64,000 nt of DNA, from positions 1,798,001 to 1,862,000 of the forward strand of contig NZ_CP017774.1 in the NCBI RefSeq assembly GCF_001857965.1, given 5' to 3'. This stretch comes from Flavobacterium commune. GTDB taxonomy: Bacteria > Bacteroidota > Bacteroidia > Flavobacteriales > Flavobacteriaceae. The notes under the pieces were generated by a model that was not told the DNA's origin, ran no database searches, and saw only the letters and a program-made list of their open reading frames with translations. Positions 18,243-25,915 of the stretch are shown in pieces (the stretch's first letter is position 1; every line of letters starts with the position of its first letter). The position numbers and the translations under genes are program-made.

Positions 18243-18491
18243 GTGAAAGGTTTGTATTTGTGCAAAAATAAAGTTTTATCTAAGGATTGCAAAAAGTTAT
18301 TTTTTGGTTTTCTTTTAAATGTTTTTATAATGATGGAATTTTAGAGTTAAAAAGAAGTAAGATTTTGACACTAATATTGATGAAAATTTTCAAAATTTAA
18401 CTCTAAAAGCTGTAGTTGTTATTTTAAATGAGTCTTAATTATGTGTAGAATCCATTTAATTTATATAAATTTGCTGCATTATTTTAGCATT

Positions 18492-18848
18492 ATGAATCAA
18501 GTGAGTGATCTGACAACTAACGTTTTATTTGAAACTGAAAAAGGATATAGTTACCAATGTGATGTAACTAATAGTGTCATTATTAATTTTGCGGATACTG
18601 TTTCTACTTATAAAATTCAGGATTTTTTGATTTTTCAAAGAAAAGTAAATAGTGTTGATATTTTGAATATGCTTTATGATTTATCAGACCAATCAGATGC
18701 ACAATTGATTGAAACTACCAAAAGAAACTTCTCTCGTAAGCTTACTATTTGCGAAATAGTTCAACTTAGAGAATTATTAAACGGAACAAAATTTACCCTG
18801 AGTTTACATTCGATGCTTTGCGATATATTAACCGTAAATTTAGTTTGA
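18492..18848 (+). CDS. Conserved-looking small protein of unknown function
   Basis: No family recognised. The start is set at the ATG at 18492 (118 aa) because a TAAATTTG -7 box lies at 18466-18473, inside the longer reading frame. The protein is soluble, with no signal peptide, two cysteines near the ends and a helical middle segment (ILNMLYDLSDQSDAQLIE). It lies 86 bp upstream of ferritin in the same direction; co-transcription is possible but not shown. Confidence 0.6.
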   Translation: MNQVSDLTTNVLFETEKGYSYQCDVTNSVIINFADTVSTYKIQDFLIFQRKVNSVDILNMLYDLSDQSDAQLIETTKRNFSRKLTICEIVQLRELLNGTKFTLSLHSMLCDILTVNLV

Positions 18849-18934
18849 TTTTACTTAGAATAAATACAAATTTCTCATTCGTATAGCCTTATCCCTTTAT
18901 ATTTTATAATTTAGTAGTATAAAATTTAAAGGTC

Positions 18935-19453
18935 ATGAAAGATTTACTAAGAACCAATACTTCGTTAACAGAAGGAATTGAACAGATATTAAACCTGCAA
19001 GCTAAAATTGAGAGCGATGCTTCTAACAAATATTTAGCAATGGCAGCTTGGTTGGATAGAAACGGTTATGCTAATACAGCTGAATATTTATATAAACAAG
19101 CCGAAGAAGAACGTGAGCATTTTTTAAAAGTGTTTAAGTATATTACTGATATGGGAGGAATTGCGATCACGCCTTCTGTTTCTGAAGTACAACAAGAATT
19201 TGCTTCTTTTAGAGAAGTGTTTGAAATTGCTTTACAAAACGAAATTGCTGTAACTAAAGCGGTTAATAAGGTAATTGCAAAATGTAGAGCAGAAAATGAT
19301 TATGCTACTGAAGATTTTATGATGTGGTATGTTTCAGAGCAAAGAGAAGAAGAGAAAAATGCTCGTAGAGCTTTAGAACTTTTCGAATTAATCAATGAAA
19401 ATGAAGCTACTGGAAAATTTGCATTGGATGTGCAAATCGCAAAAATTGGATAA
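18935..19453 (+). CDS. ftnA: Ferritin
   Basis: Non-heme iron storage protein of 172 aa. The four-helix bundle carries the ferroxidase ligands: the EADASNKYLAMAAWL-type helix A (IESDASNKYLAMAAWLDR), EREHFLKVFKY with Glu and His, and helix C/D with EDFMMWYVSEQREEE. It oxidises Fe(II) and stores it in a 24-mer shell. It has its own terminator. Confidence 0.95.
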   Translation: MKDLLRTNTSLTEGIEQILNLQAKIESDASNKYLAMAAWLDRNGYANTAEYLYKQAEEEREHFLKVFKYITDMGGIAITPSVSEVQQEFASFREVFEIALQNEIAVTKAVNKVIAKCRAENDYATEDFMMWYVSEQREEEKNARRALELFELINENEATGKFALDVQIAKIG

Positions 19454-19475
19454 TAAAAACCAAGTAATAAATTTA

Positions 19476-19517
19476 AAATCCCTTAATGACGTATAGTTGT
19501 TAAGGGATTTTTTTTTG
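19476..19517 (+). terminator. Ferritin terminator
   Basis: Perfect 11-bp arms AAATCCCTTAA (19476-19486) and TTAAGGGATTT (19500-19510), followed by a run of T. Confidence 0.92.
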
Positions 19518-19654
19518 GTTTTGGTTAAAATTGATTTTTCGCAATAAAAAATATGTTTTTGAGTGTTTATTGGTTTTAATTGCGGTTTGTTGTTGCGGAT
19601 TTGTTCTTCGATTTGTATTTTTAATGAATAAGTCTAATTTTAAAATTAATTAAT

Positions 19655-20098
19655 ATGAATAGAGAAGTTTGCACAGCAATGGTAATCGAAGCCAAACAAC
19701 AAAAACAAATTACCTATCAGTATATTGCTCAAGCTATAAATAGAAATATAGTTTGGACTACTTCGGCAATTTTAGGGCAAAATACTTTTGACGCCAATGA
19801 AGCTAAGATAATTTGTGAAATACTTGATTTAGATGTTAATGTCGAAAAAGCGTTGCAAATTTTTCCTGAAAAGGGAGTGAGTGCTATTATGCCTCCCACG
19901 GATCCTTTAATTTATAGACTTTATGAAATTGTATTAGTCTATGGCGAAACCATAAAAGAAGTAATTCACGAAAAAGCAGGTGATGGTATTATGAGTGCAA
20001 TTGATTTTACTATGGACATTGAGAAAGAAGAAAATCCAAAAGGAGATCGTATCAAAATTATACTGGATGGGAAGTTTTTAGCATACAAAAAATGGTAA
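19655..20098 (+). CDS. cynS: Cyanate hydratase (cyanase)
   Basis: Converts cyanate and bicarbonate to ammonia and two CO2. The 147-aa protein matches over its full length: helical N-domain (ITYQYIAQAINRNIVWTTSAILGQ) and the catalytic C-domain PPTDPLIYRLYEIVLVYGET. Arg88, Glu91 and Ser114 (GDGIMSAIDF) match the known active-site trio. No carbonic anhydrase (cynT), transporter (cynX) or cynR is adjacent, so it is a stand-alone gene. Confidence 0.95.
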   Translation: MNREVCTAMVIEAKQQKQITYQYIAQAINRNIVWTTSAILGQNTFDANEAKIICEILDLDVNVEKALQIFPEKGVSAIMPPTDPLIYRLYEIVLVYGETIKEVIHEKAGDGIMSAIDFTMDIEKEENPKGDRIKIILDGKFLAYKKW

Positions 20099-20121
20099 AA
20101 GATTTAAAAGTAGAATAATAG

Positions 20122-20160
20122 AACGGCTTACATTACAGTAAGCCGTTTCGTTTTATTTTT
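20122..20160 (+). terminator. cynS terminator
   Basis: Perfect 10-bp arms AACGGCTTAC (20122-20131) and GTAAGCCGTT (20138-20147), followed by a T-rich tract. Confidence 0.9.
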
Positions 20161-20174
20161 GTCAACTGAATACT
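20122..20174 (+). repeat. Direct repeat flanking the AbiH locus, left copy
   Basis: Fifty-three bases that align without gaps to 21952-22004, about 43 of 53 identical by eye. They include the terminator hairpin and the trailing CAACTGAATACT. The right copy works as the pepP terminator on the other strand. Confidence 0.75.
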
Positions 20175-20213
20175 TATTTTCTTTGGAGCAGATGATTTTC
20201 GTGTTATTCACGA

Positions 20214-20288
20214 ATTCTCCCGCTTTCCGTTACAATCTATTGCTTTTCAAAAAAAAGCAATAGGATTTCCACTGCAATCGGGGCTATT
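20214..20288. repeat. Palindromic intergenic repeat, copy 2
   Basis: Shares flanks TCCCGCTnTCCG and ATCGGGGCTA with the copy at 9665-9747, but its perfect 11-bp stem CTATTGCTTTT (20237-20247) / AAAAGCAATAG (20253-20263) is unrelated in sequence. The retained pairing suggests that structure, not stem sequence, is conserved. Confidence 0.8.
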
Positions 20289-20410
20289 GATTACGTTTTG
20301 TTCTCTATTGCTATTTTGCAAGAAATTATGTTGATAAAAATACTTTTTGGTTTAAAACGGCGACACTTATTTGTACTAAAAGTCAGTATATTTGAGAAAA
20401 GGATTTTTAT

Positions 20411-21621
20411 ATGAATAGACTAGTTATTATTGGAAACGGATTTGATTTAGCACATGGATTGCCAACTTCATATAGAGATTTTATTAATGATTATTGGAGA
20501 GGAATTAAAGATTCAAATCATAATGATGAGTTTACTTCTTTTACTTTTAATACTAAAATCGAATTTGAAAATATTAAAAATATTGATTGTATTTCAAAAC
20601 AATTTATTGCACTCGATGAAAATGTAAAATTTTCTGAAGCGGAAATTTATCATGAATATGGTAATAATATTCTAACTGGAAAATATCCAAGAGCACATAT
20701 TCTCAATTATAAAAACGATTTTTTTAGATTAATTAATCAAAAAGCAATTGAAAATTGGGTTGATATTGAAAATGAATACTATAGAGAATTAAAAAAAATT
20801 GTTGTTTCAAAACCAGAAAACAGTTTAGTAGATAACAATGAGTTTGAAATTTCTAAAAAAAAAAAATATTAAGACTTAATAACGAGTTTGAACAAGTTAA
20901 AAATCTTCTGGAGAGATATTTGAAAGAAAAAGTTGAAGAACAATATGATTTTACGATGCACAGAAATAACCCCTTTATAGATCTTCTCTTACCAGAATTT
21001 ATAAATAGGTTTGATGAAGACCGATACCTTAAAGAATTTAAATCAGGAGATCATTTATATGTTAGAGAATTTTTGGAAAAATTTGGAGAAAAGAATCACT
21101 TGATAACATGTTTTTTAAGCTTTAACTATACGAAAGTGGTTGAACAATATTATAATATATTTGCATTTAGTAAACAAATAAATTATATACACGGTAAATT
21201 AAACACTTCGGTTAATAAAGTTAATTTTGGCTTTGGAGATGAAATGGATGATGATTATAAATTGATTGAAAATATAGATGATAATGAATATTTAAAGAAC
21301 TTTAAATCATTTCAATATCTACAAAATTCAAATTATAAAAGTCTTTTAGATTTTGTTGAAAGTGATAAAAAATTTCAAGTTTACATAATGGGACATTCAT
21401 GCGGTTTGTCAGATAGAACTATGCTAAATACCATTTTTGAACATTCAAATTGTATATCAATAAAAGTTTTTTATCATCAAAGAGAAGATGGAAGTGATAA
21501 TTATACTGAAATTATTCAAAATATATCTAGACATTTTAACAAAAAGAAATTAATGAGAGAAAAAATAGTTAACAAAACGCTTTGTCACCCTTTGCCACAA
21601 ATTCAATTACCAAAAAAATAG
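20411..21621 (+). pseudogene. AbiH-family phage-defence gene, frame broken at a 12-A tract
   Basis: Two reading frames make one AbiH-like protein. The first (20411-20872) begins MNRLVIIGNGFDLAHGLPTS, the AbiH N-terminal signature. It stops just after a run of 12 A at 20855-20866. The second (to 21621) has LSFNYTKVVEQYY, NYIHGKLN and VYIMGHSCGLSDRTMLN, the AbiH C-terminal signatures. Adding one A (or removing two) joins them as SKKKKILRLNNEFEQVKN and gives about 403 aa. AbiH systems abort phage infection. The break could be a sequencing error, phase variation, transcriptional slippage or true decay. The locus is flanked by duplicated terminators. Confidence 0.85.
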
Positions 21622-21783
21622 TAGTTTTTGTCATTTCGAGAAACTAGAAATCGCATAAAGTATTTAGATAATGAGATTGCTTTACTAGTTCGTTTCGCTC
21701 GTGTCCTAGTTCTTAGGAATGGAAATTATTGGGAGTAAAACTCCTTGAAAAGTTCTTTTACACAAACAAAAACCACCTAGTTT

Positions 21784-21923
21784 GTCTTTCCGATGAAGGA
21801 GGAATCTCCTCAATACTTTTTCGTCCAGATGGTAAAGATTTGTAATTAACATACATAATATAATAAGCAAATAGAAATACTTTGTCGAGTTGCTGGATGA
21901 GATTCCTCCTTCGTCGGAATGAC
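21784..21923. repeat. Long inverted repeat of the GTCATTCCGACGAAGG family, copy 1
   Basis: Two 25-bp arms (21784-21808 and 21899-21923) with two mismatches, around a 90-nt loop. The same arm sequence forms a tighter hairpin at 23383-23452, so the two copies bracket pepP. Confidence 0.85.
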
Positions 21924-21945
21924 AATTTTGGATAAATTTAGGGGT

Positions 21946-21976
21946 AAAAAAAACGGCTCGCATTACCGCAAACCGT
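21946..21976 (-). terminator. pepP terminator
   Basis: Imperfect hairpin (ACGGnTnGC / GCnAnCCGT) followed on the minus strand by a run of eight T. It is the right-hand copy of the cynS terminator region. Confidence 0.7.
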
Positions 21977-22004
21977 TTTGTATTATCTGTGCCAACTGAA
22001 TACT
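21952..22004 (+). repeat. Direct repeat flanking the AbiH locus, right copy
   Basis: Ungapped partner of 20122-20174. The heptad array is longer here: five units against one or two in the left copy. Confidence 0.75.
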
Positions 22005-22029
22005 GAGAACTGAAAACTGAATACTAACT
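21995..22029. repeat. Five-unit heptad array at the pepP 3' end
   Basis: Units ACTGAAT, ACTGAGA, ACTGAAA, ACTGAAT, ACTAACT. The last unit overlaps the pepP stop codon. Confidence 0.75.
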
Positions 22030-23316
22030 GTTCATCAAGTTCTCAATTTCCTCAATTTCAATTGGAATATTTTTCATCAAATTAAAAGGCTCGCCTGTAG
22101 GCTGAATGACAACATTATCTTCCAGACGAATTCCGAAACCTTCTTCAGGGATGTAGATTCCTGGTTCTACGGTAAAAACCATATTGGCTTGCATCGGTTC
22201 GGTCAGGATGCCGTAATCGTGGGTGTCTAGTCCCATGTGATGCGAAGTGCCGTGCATGAAATATTTTTTGTATGCCGGCCATTCCGGATTTTCGTTTTGT
22301 ACATCGGCTTTGTCTAAAAGTCCCAAACCTAATAATTCTGAAGACATGATTTTACCCACTTCTGCCTGATATTGTTTCCAGAGTGTTCCCGGAGTTAGCA
22401 TATGAGTAGCTTCGTTTTTTACTCTTAAAACGGCATTGTAAACTGCTTTTTGTCTTTCGGAATAACGGCCTGAAATGGGAATGGTTCGGGTTAAATCGCT
22501 GGAATAATTAGCGTATTCGGCAGCAACGTCAAGCAAAATCAAATCGCCTGCTTTGCATTCTTTGTTGTTTTCGATGTAATGCAACACATTGGCATTATTT
22601 CCCGAAGCAATAATCGGCGTGTAAGCAAAACCCTTGGAACGATTGCGAATGAATTCGTGAATGAATTCGGCTTCGATTTCGTATTCCGTTACATTGGGTT
22701 TTACAAACGAAAGAACGCGTCTAAAGCCTTTTTCGGTAATGTTACAGGCATGCTGAATTAAATCCAATTCTTCGTTTTCTTTTACCGAACGAAGGCGTTG
22801 TAAAATAGGATTGCTTTTGGCAACAGCATGTGCAGGATATTTTTCTTTCCACCATTTTACAAAACGCGCTTCACGTGTTTCGGTTTCTACATGAGAACGG
22901 TAGTGTTCGTTAGTGTTGATGTACATCGTATCGGTGTAGGTCATCATTTCGAACAGGACTTTTTCAAAATCCTGTAACCAATGCACGGTTTTGATCCCTG
23001 AAACAGCAAAGGCTTCTTCTTTTGTTAACTTGGCACCTTCCCAAATAGCAATCAATTCGCTGGTTTCCTTCAAGAAAAGCATTTCTTTTTGGTGTTCGTA
23101 AGGCGCGTCCGGGCAAAGCAATAAAATACTTTCTTCCTGATCGATTCCGCTTAAATAAAAAATATCGCGATGTTGTGCAAACGGCAAAGTGCTGTCGGCA
23201 CTAACGGGATAAATGTCGTTTGAGTTGAAAATCGCAATACTTTTTGGACTCATTTGAGCCGTAAATTTGCTGCGATTTTTTATAAATAAATGGCGATCAA
23301 TCGGATGGTATTTCAT
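22024..23316 (-). CDS. pepP: Aminopeptidase P family metallopeptidase (Xaa-Pro aminopeptidase)
   Basis: Removes N-terminal residues preceding proline. The 430-aa product has an N-terminal AMP_N domain (FLKNRSKFTAQM-like start, DIFYLSGIDQEES) and a pita-bread catalytic domain. The two-metal ligands are visible in LLDVAAEYANYSSDLTRTIP (Asp, Asp), GTSHHMGLDTHDYG (His), FTVEPGIYIP (Glu) and GIRLEDNVVI (Glu). Length is standard. It is bracketed by two copies of a long inverted repeat. Confidence 0.93.
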   Translation of the reverse strand: MKYHPIDRHLFIKNRSKFTAQMSPKSIAIFNSNDIYPVSADSTLPFAQHRDIFYLSGIDQEESILLLCPDAPYEHQKEMLFLKETSELIAIWEGAKLTKEEAFAVSGIKTVHWLQDFEKVLFEMMTYTDTMYINTNEHYRSHVETETREARFVKWWKEKYPAHAVAKSNPILQRLRSVKENEELDLIQHACNITEKGFRRVLSFVKPNVTEYEIEAEFIHEFIRNRSKGFAYTPIIASGNNANVLHYIENNKECKAGDLILLDVAAEYANYSSDLTRTIPISGRYSERQKAVYNAVLRVKNEATHMLTPGTLWKQYQAEVGKIMSSELLGLGLLDKADVQNENPEWPAYKKYFMHGTSHHMGLDTHDYGILTEPMQANMVFTVEPGIYIPEEGFGIRLEDNVVIQPTGEPFNLMKNIPIEIEEIENLMNS

Positions 23317-23382
23317 TTAGAAAAAGTTTTTATTTGTGTTATTTAATTTTTGAATACTATAAATAGACATAACCACAATCTT

Positions 23383-23452
23383 GTCATTCCGACGAAGGAG
23401 GAATCTTCGTTGCGTGAGCAGTTTGATGAGATTCCTCCTTCGTCGGAATGAC
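23383..23452. repeat. Long inverted repeat of the GTCATTCCGACGAAGG family, copy 2
   Basis: Perfect 24-bp arms (23383-23406 and 23429-23452) around a 22-nt loop, between pepP and the HMG-CoA synthase gene. It may terminate the minus-strand HMG-CoA synthase transcript. Confidence 0.9.
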
Positions 23453-23505
23453 AAACTAAATGTATAGGTTAAAGTTTTTTATTATAGTAATTTATGATCT
23501 CAAAT

Positions 23506-24867
23506 TTAATCAATCCATTTGTAATAACGCGCACCAATAAGATTTGGAATTTCTTTTTCGATTCTGTCTAAAATCCATTCGTTTTTTGGTGATTGAATGC
23601 TTTGTTTTTGTTCTTTTTTATGAAGTTTTTCGTAGGTGTCAAAATCAATTTCGAAACTTTCTGCTAAGGTTTCAAAAAGGTTTACATTGGCTAAAGCCGC
23701 TTTCCATTCGTCCTGAATGATTCCTTCGAATACTTTTGATTTCGAACCACTTCCATAAGCAAGAAATCCAAAAGTGTTTCCTGAGATTTCTTTTTTCGTG
23801 TCATAAAAATGAGCTAGAGTAGAAAGGAATCCCATGAAAATAGATCCCGTATATAAATTCCCAATTAGCGAAGAAGCTAATTCGGCAGGCATTAATTTTT
23901 CTTCCACAAAGTTTTTGTATTCCGGAGTTTTGCTGGTTTCCTTTAACTTGTTTTGGTATTCAGCCGGGGTTTCTTCTCCGGAAATAATTGAATTTTCGGC
24001 ATCCAAAGCATAAATTTCAGATAACATACGGCGACCTTGAAAGGAGTAAGGCAGGTGCATGATGATGCTGTTCCAGCTTTGGTATAAAGTAGCTGAAGTT
24101 TGTTTTAGTTTCTTGAACGAGAAATAAGCATTTCTGGTTCTGTCCATGTAACATTGATTTGAATATTGTCCGTCAAAAACCGGTTGGTCTTTGTGGATTT
24201 CGATTTCGGCTTCCAAATTATCAAACCAGGATTCGTTGTTGGTGTTTCCGGTTATGGCTTCTTTTGAAACTGTTCTATGAGGTTTGAAAAAATCAAAAAC
24301 ACCTTTAGTATTAGTCGCCCAATGATTTTCGAAAGCTATAATTCTTGGGTTCACAGTGATTAACATCGCTGTTGCTCCGGCACCTTGAGTATATTCTCCG
24401 GTAGAATTCAAATCGTATTTGGCAAAATCGGTAGTAACTACAATTGCTTTTTTAGTTGGGTTTAATTTGATAAAGTCAAGGCAGTTTTGCATCGCGTCGA
24501 CACCGCCAATACAGGCAAAAGTGAAATCGACAACATCGCATTCGGCTAGAGTGTTTTCTCCAAATTTTTGTTCCATTAAATCGATAAGGAAAGAACCAAT
24601 AGGTTTCGCGTTATCGATGGCACTTTCGGTACCAACATAAATACGGGCAATTTCATTAAGGTCGATTTGGTTGTCCTGGATTAATTTAGTCAAAGCATTT
24701 GCAGCAAAAACTACGCTGTCCTGATGCGTATCGGGCAAAGTCATTTTAAGTAATCCTAAACCTTTTTCTAGTTTTTCGGGTTCTATATTTCTGGCTTCTG
24801 CCAATGTTTTTATGGGTAAATGTAGTTTGGCTACGTCAAATGAGAGTGCGTCAATTCCTGTTTTCAT
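23506..24867 (-). CDS. Hydroxymethylglutaryl-CoA synthase
   Basis: Condenses acetyl-CoA and acetoacetyl-CoA to HMG-CoA, the entry to the mevalonate route to isoprenoids. From the ATG at 24867 (MKTGIDALSFDVAKLHLP) the product is 453 aa, with Glu81 in VGTESAIDNAKP, nucleophile Cys119 in DFTFACIGGVDAM, and the C-terminal FLAYGSGSKSKVFEG. Another ATG at 24873 is possible. The longer GTG frame is rejected because its start lies inside the TATCTTTG -7 box (24888-24895). Confidence 0.92.
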   Translation of the reverse strand: MKTGIDALSFDVAKLHLPIKTLAEARNIEPEKLEKGLGLLKMTLPDTHQDSVVFAANALTKLIQDNQIDLNEIARIYVGTESAIDNAKPIGSFLIDLMEQKFGENTLAECDVVDFTFACIGGVDAMQNCLDFIKLNPTKKAIVVTTDFAKYDLNSTGEYTQGAGATAMLITVNPRIIAFENHWATNTKGVFDFFKPHRTVSKEAITGNTNNESWFDNLEAEIEIHKDQPVFDGQYSNQCYMDRTRNAYFSFKKLKQTSATLYQSWNSIIMHLPYSFQGRRMLSEIYALDAENSIISGEETPAEYQNKLKETSKTPEYKNFVEEKLMPAELASSLIGNLYTGSIFMGFLSTLAHFYDTKKEISGNTFGFLAYGSGSKSKVFEGIIQDEWKAALANVNLFETLAESFEIDFDTYEKLHKKEQKQSIQSPKNEWILDRIEKEIPNLIGARYYKWID

Positions 24868-25176
24868 TATCATTTTTTTAGAAATCACAAAGATAAAATG
24901 ACGCTTTGGAATTGCTGTTTCTTTAACTACACAAAATAGTCTGTTTTTGTGTTTTTTGTTGATTTAAAAGCATTTTATTCTAAAAATTATTAAATGTATA
25001 TTTTTTAGGCTTTTGAATGCTAATAATTAATTTGGTTTTTGTGTTTTTTTTCTGGTTTTTAAAGGATTTAATTTATTTAAAAAACTGTAAATCAATTGTT
25101 TAAAATCTATTTTGAGATTGATTAACCTTGTTTTTCGCTAAAAACTTTATAACGTTTCTAAATAAGAACGAAAAGG

Positions 25177-25207
25177 TTGTAGTTCGTTCCTAATTACTCT
25201 ATTTTTG
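25177..25207 (+). promoter_or_regulatory. sdhCAB promoter
   Basis: TTG (25177-25179), 20-nt spacer, TATTTTTG (25200-25207), about 30 bp before the sdhC ATG. Confidence 0.6.
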
Positions 25208-25237
25208 TGTACTTTTTAAATTATATTCTAAAATATT

Positions 25238-25903
25238 ATGGCAAAATCTGGATTATTGAAATCGTCAATAGCAAAAAAAGTAGCTATGGCACTTTCAGGA
25301 CTTTTTTTGATGTTGTTCCTGGCGCAGCATTTTTTAATTAATTTGACTTCGGTAATTAGTGCCGATGTGTTTAATTCGATTTCTCATTTCATGGGAACTA
25401 ATCCTTTGGTTCAGTTTGTTATTCAACCAATTCTTATTGTGGGTGTTATTTTCCACTTTATCATGGGATTTGTATTGGATATTCAAAACAAAAAAGCGAG
25501 ACCTATAGGGTACGCAAGCTACAATGGAGCTGCAAATGCAAGTTGGGCTTCACGTAACATGATCATTTCAGGTTCTGTTATTTTAGCTTTCTTAGCGGTA
25601 CATTTTTATGATTTCTGGGTTCCGGAAATGGTTTATAAGTATGTAGAATTTAATCCTGCTGATGAAACTCGTTATTTTCATGAGTTAGCTGAAAAATTCG
25701 TTAGCCCTGTGCGTACTGGACTATACAGTTTATCGTTTGTATTGTTGTCTTTACACTTACGTCACGGATTTAGTTCTTCTTTTCAATCAGTAGGAGCAAA
25801 TAATAAATACACAAAAGGGATGAAAGGTTTTGGATTATGGTTTTCTGTAATCGTTCCTTTAGGATTCGTATTTATTGCATTATTTCATCATTTCAATCAT
25901 TAA
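25238..25903 (+). CDS. sdhC: Succinate dehydrogenase cytochrome b subunit
   Basis: Membrane anchor of complex II, 221 aa, with five predicted helices and heme-ligand histidines (LFLAQHFLINLT, FHFIMGFVLD, LAVHFYDFW, LSLHLRHGF, ALFHHFNH). This single-subunit, diheme b558 type is usual in Bacteroidetes and Bacillus; no separate sdhD is expected. It passes electrons to menaquinone. First gene of sdhCAB, 12 bp before sdhA. Confidence 0.95.
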   Translation: MAKSGLLKSSIAKKVAMALSGLFLMLFLAQHFLINLTSVISADVFNSISHFMGTNPLVQFVIQPILIVGVIFHFIMGFVLDIQNKKARPIGYASYNGAANASWASRNMIISGSVILAFLAVHFYDFWVPEMVYKYVEFNPADETRYFHELAEKFVSPVRTGLYSLSFVLLSLHLRHGFSSSFQSVGANNKYTKGMKGFGLWFSVIVPLGFVFIALFHHFNH

Positions 25904-25915
25904 TATTCAATTATA

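Larger units (their letters stand above)
20099..20410. other. Gap between cyanase and the AbiH-like gene
   Basis: Contains the cynS terminator, a diverged direct repeat, a palindromic repeat (copy 2) and the promoter of the AbiH-like gene: a TATATTTG box at 20387-20394, about 17 bp before the ATG. No ORF is supported. Confidence 0.7.
21622..22023. other. Gap between the AbiH-like gene and pepP
   Basis: Made almost entirely of repeats: a degenerate TCATTTCGAGAAAC stretch near 21630, a long inverted repeat (21784-21923), the right-hand terminator copy and a heptad array. The minus-strand frame at 21706-21963 is a translation of these repeats, not a gene. Confidence 0.75.

Noticed and set aside
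21706..21963. Minus-strand 85-codon frame beginning MRAVFFTPKF
   Set aside because: It is a translation of the long inverted repeat and the terminator copy (the CHSDEGGI phrase is the repeat arm). No promoter or coding signature.
24868..24888. Longer GTG start for HMG-CoA synthase
   Set aside because: The GTG is part of the TATCTTTG promoter box, so it would not be in the transcript.
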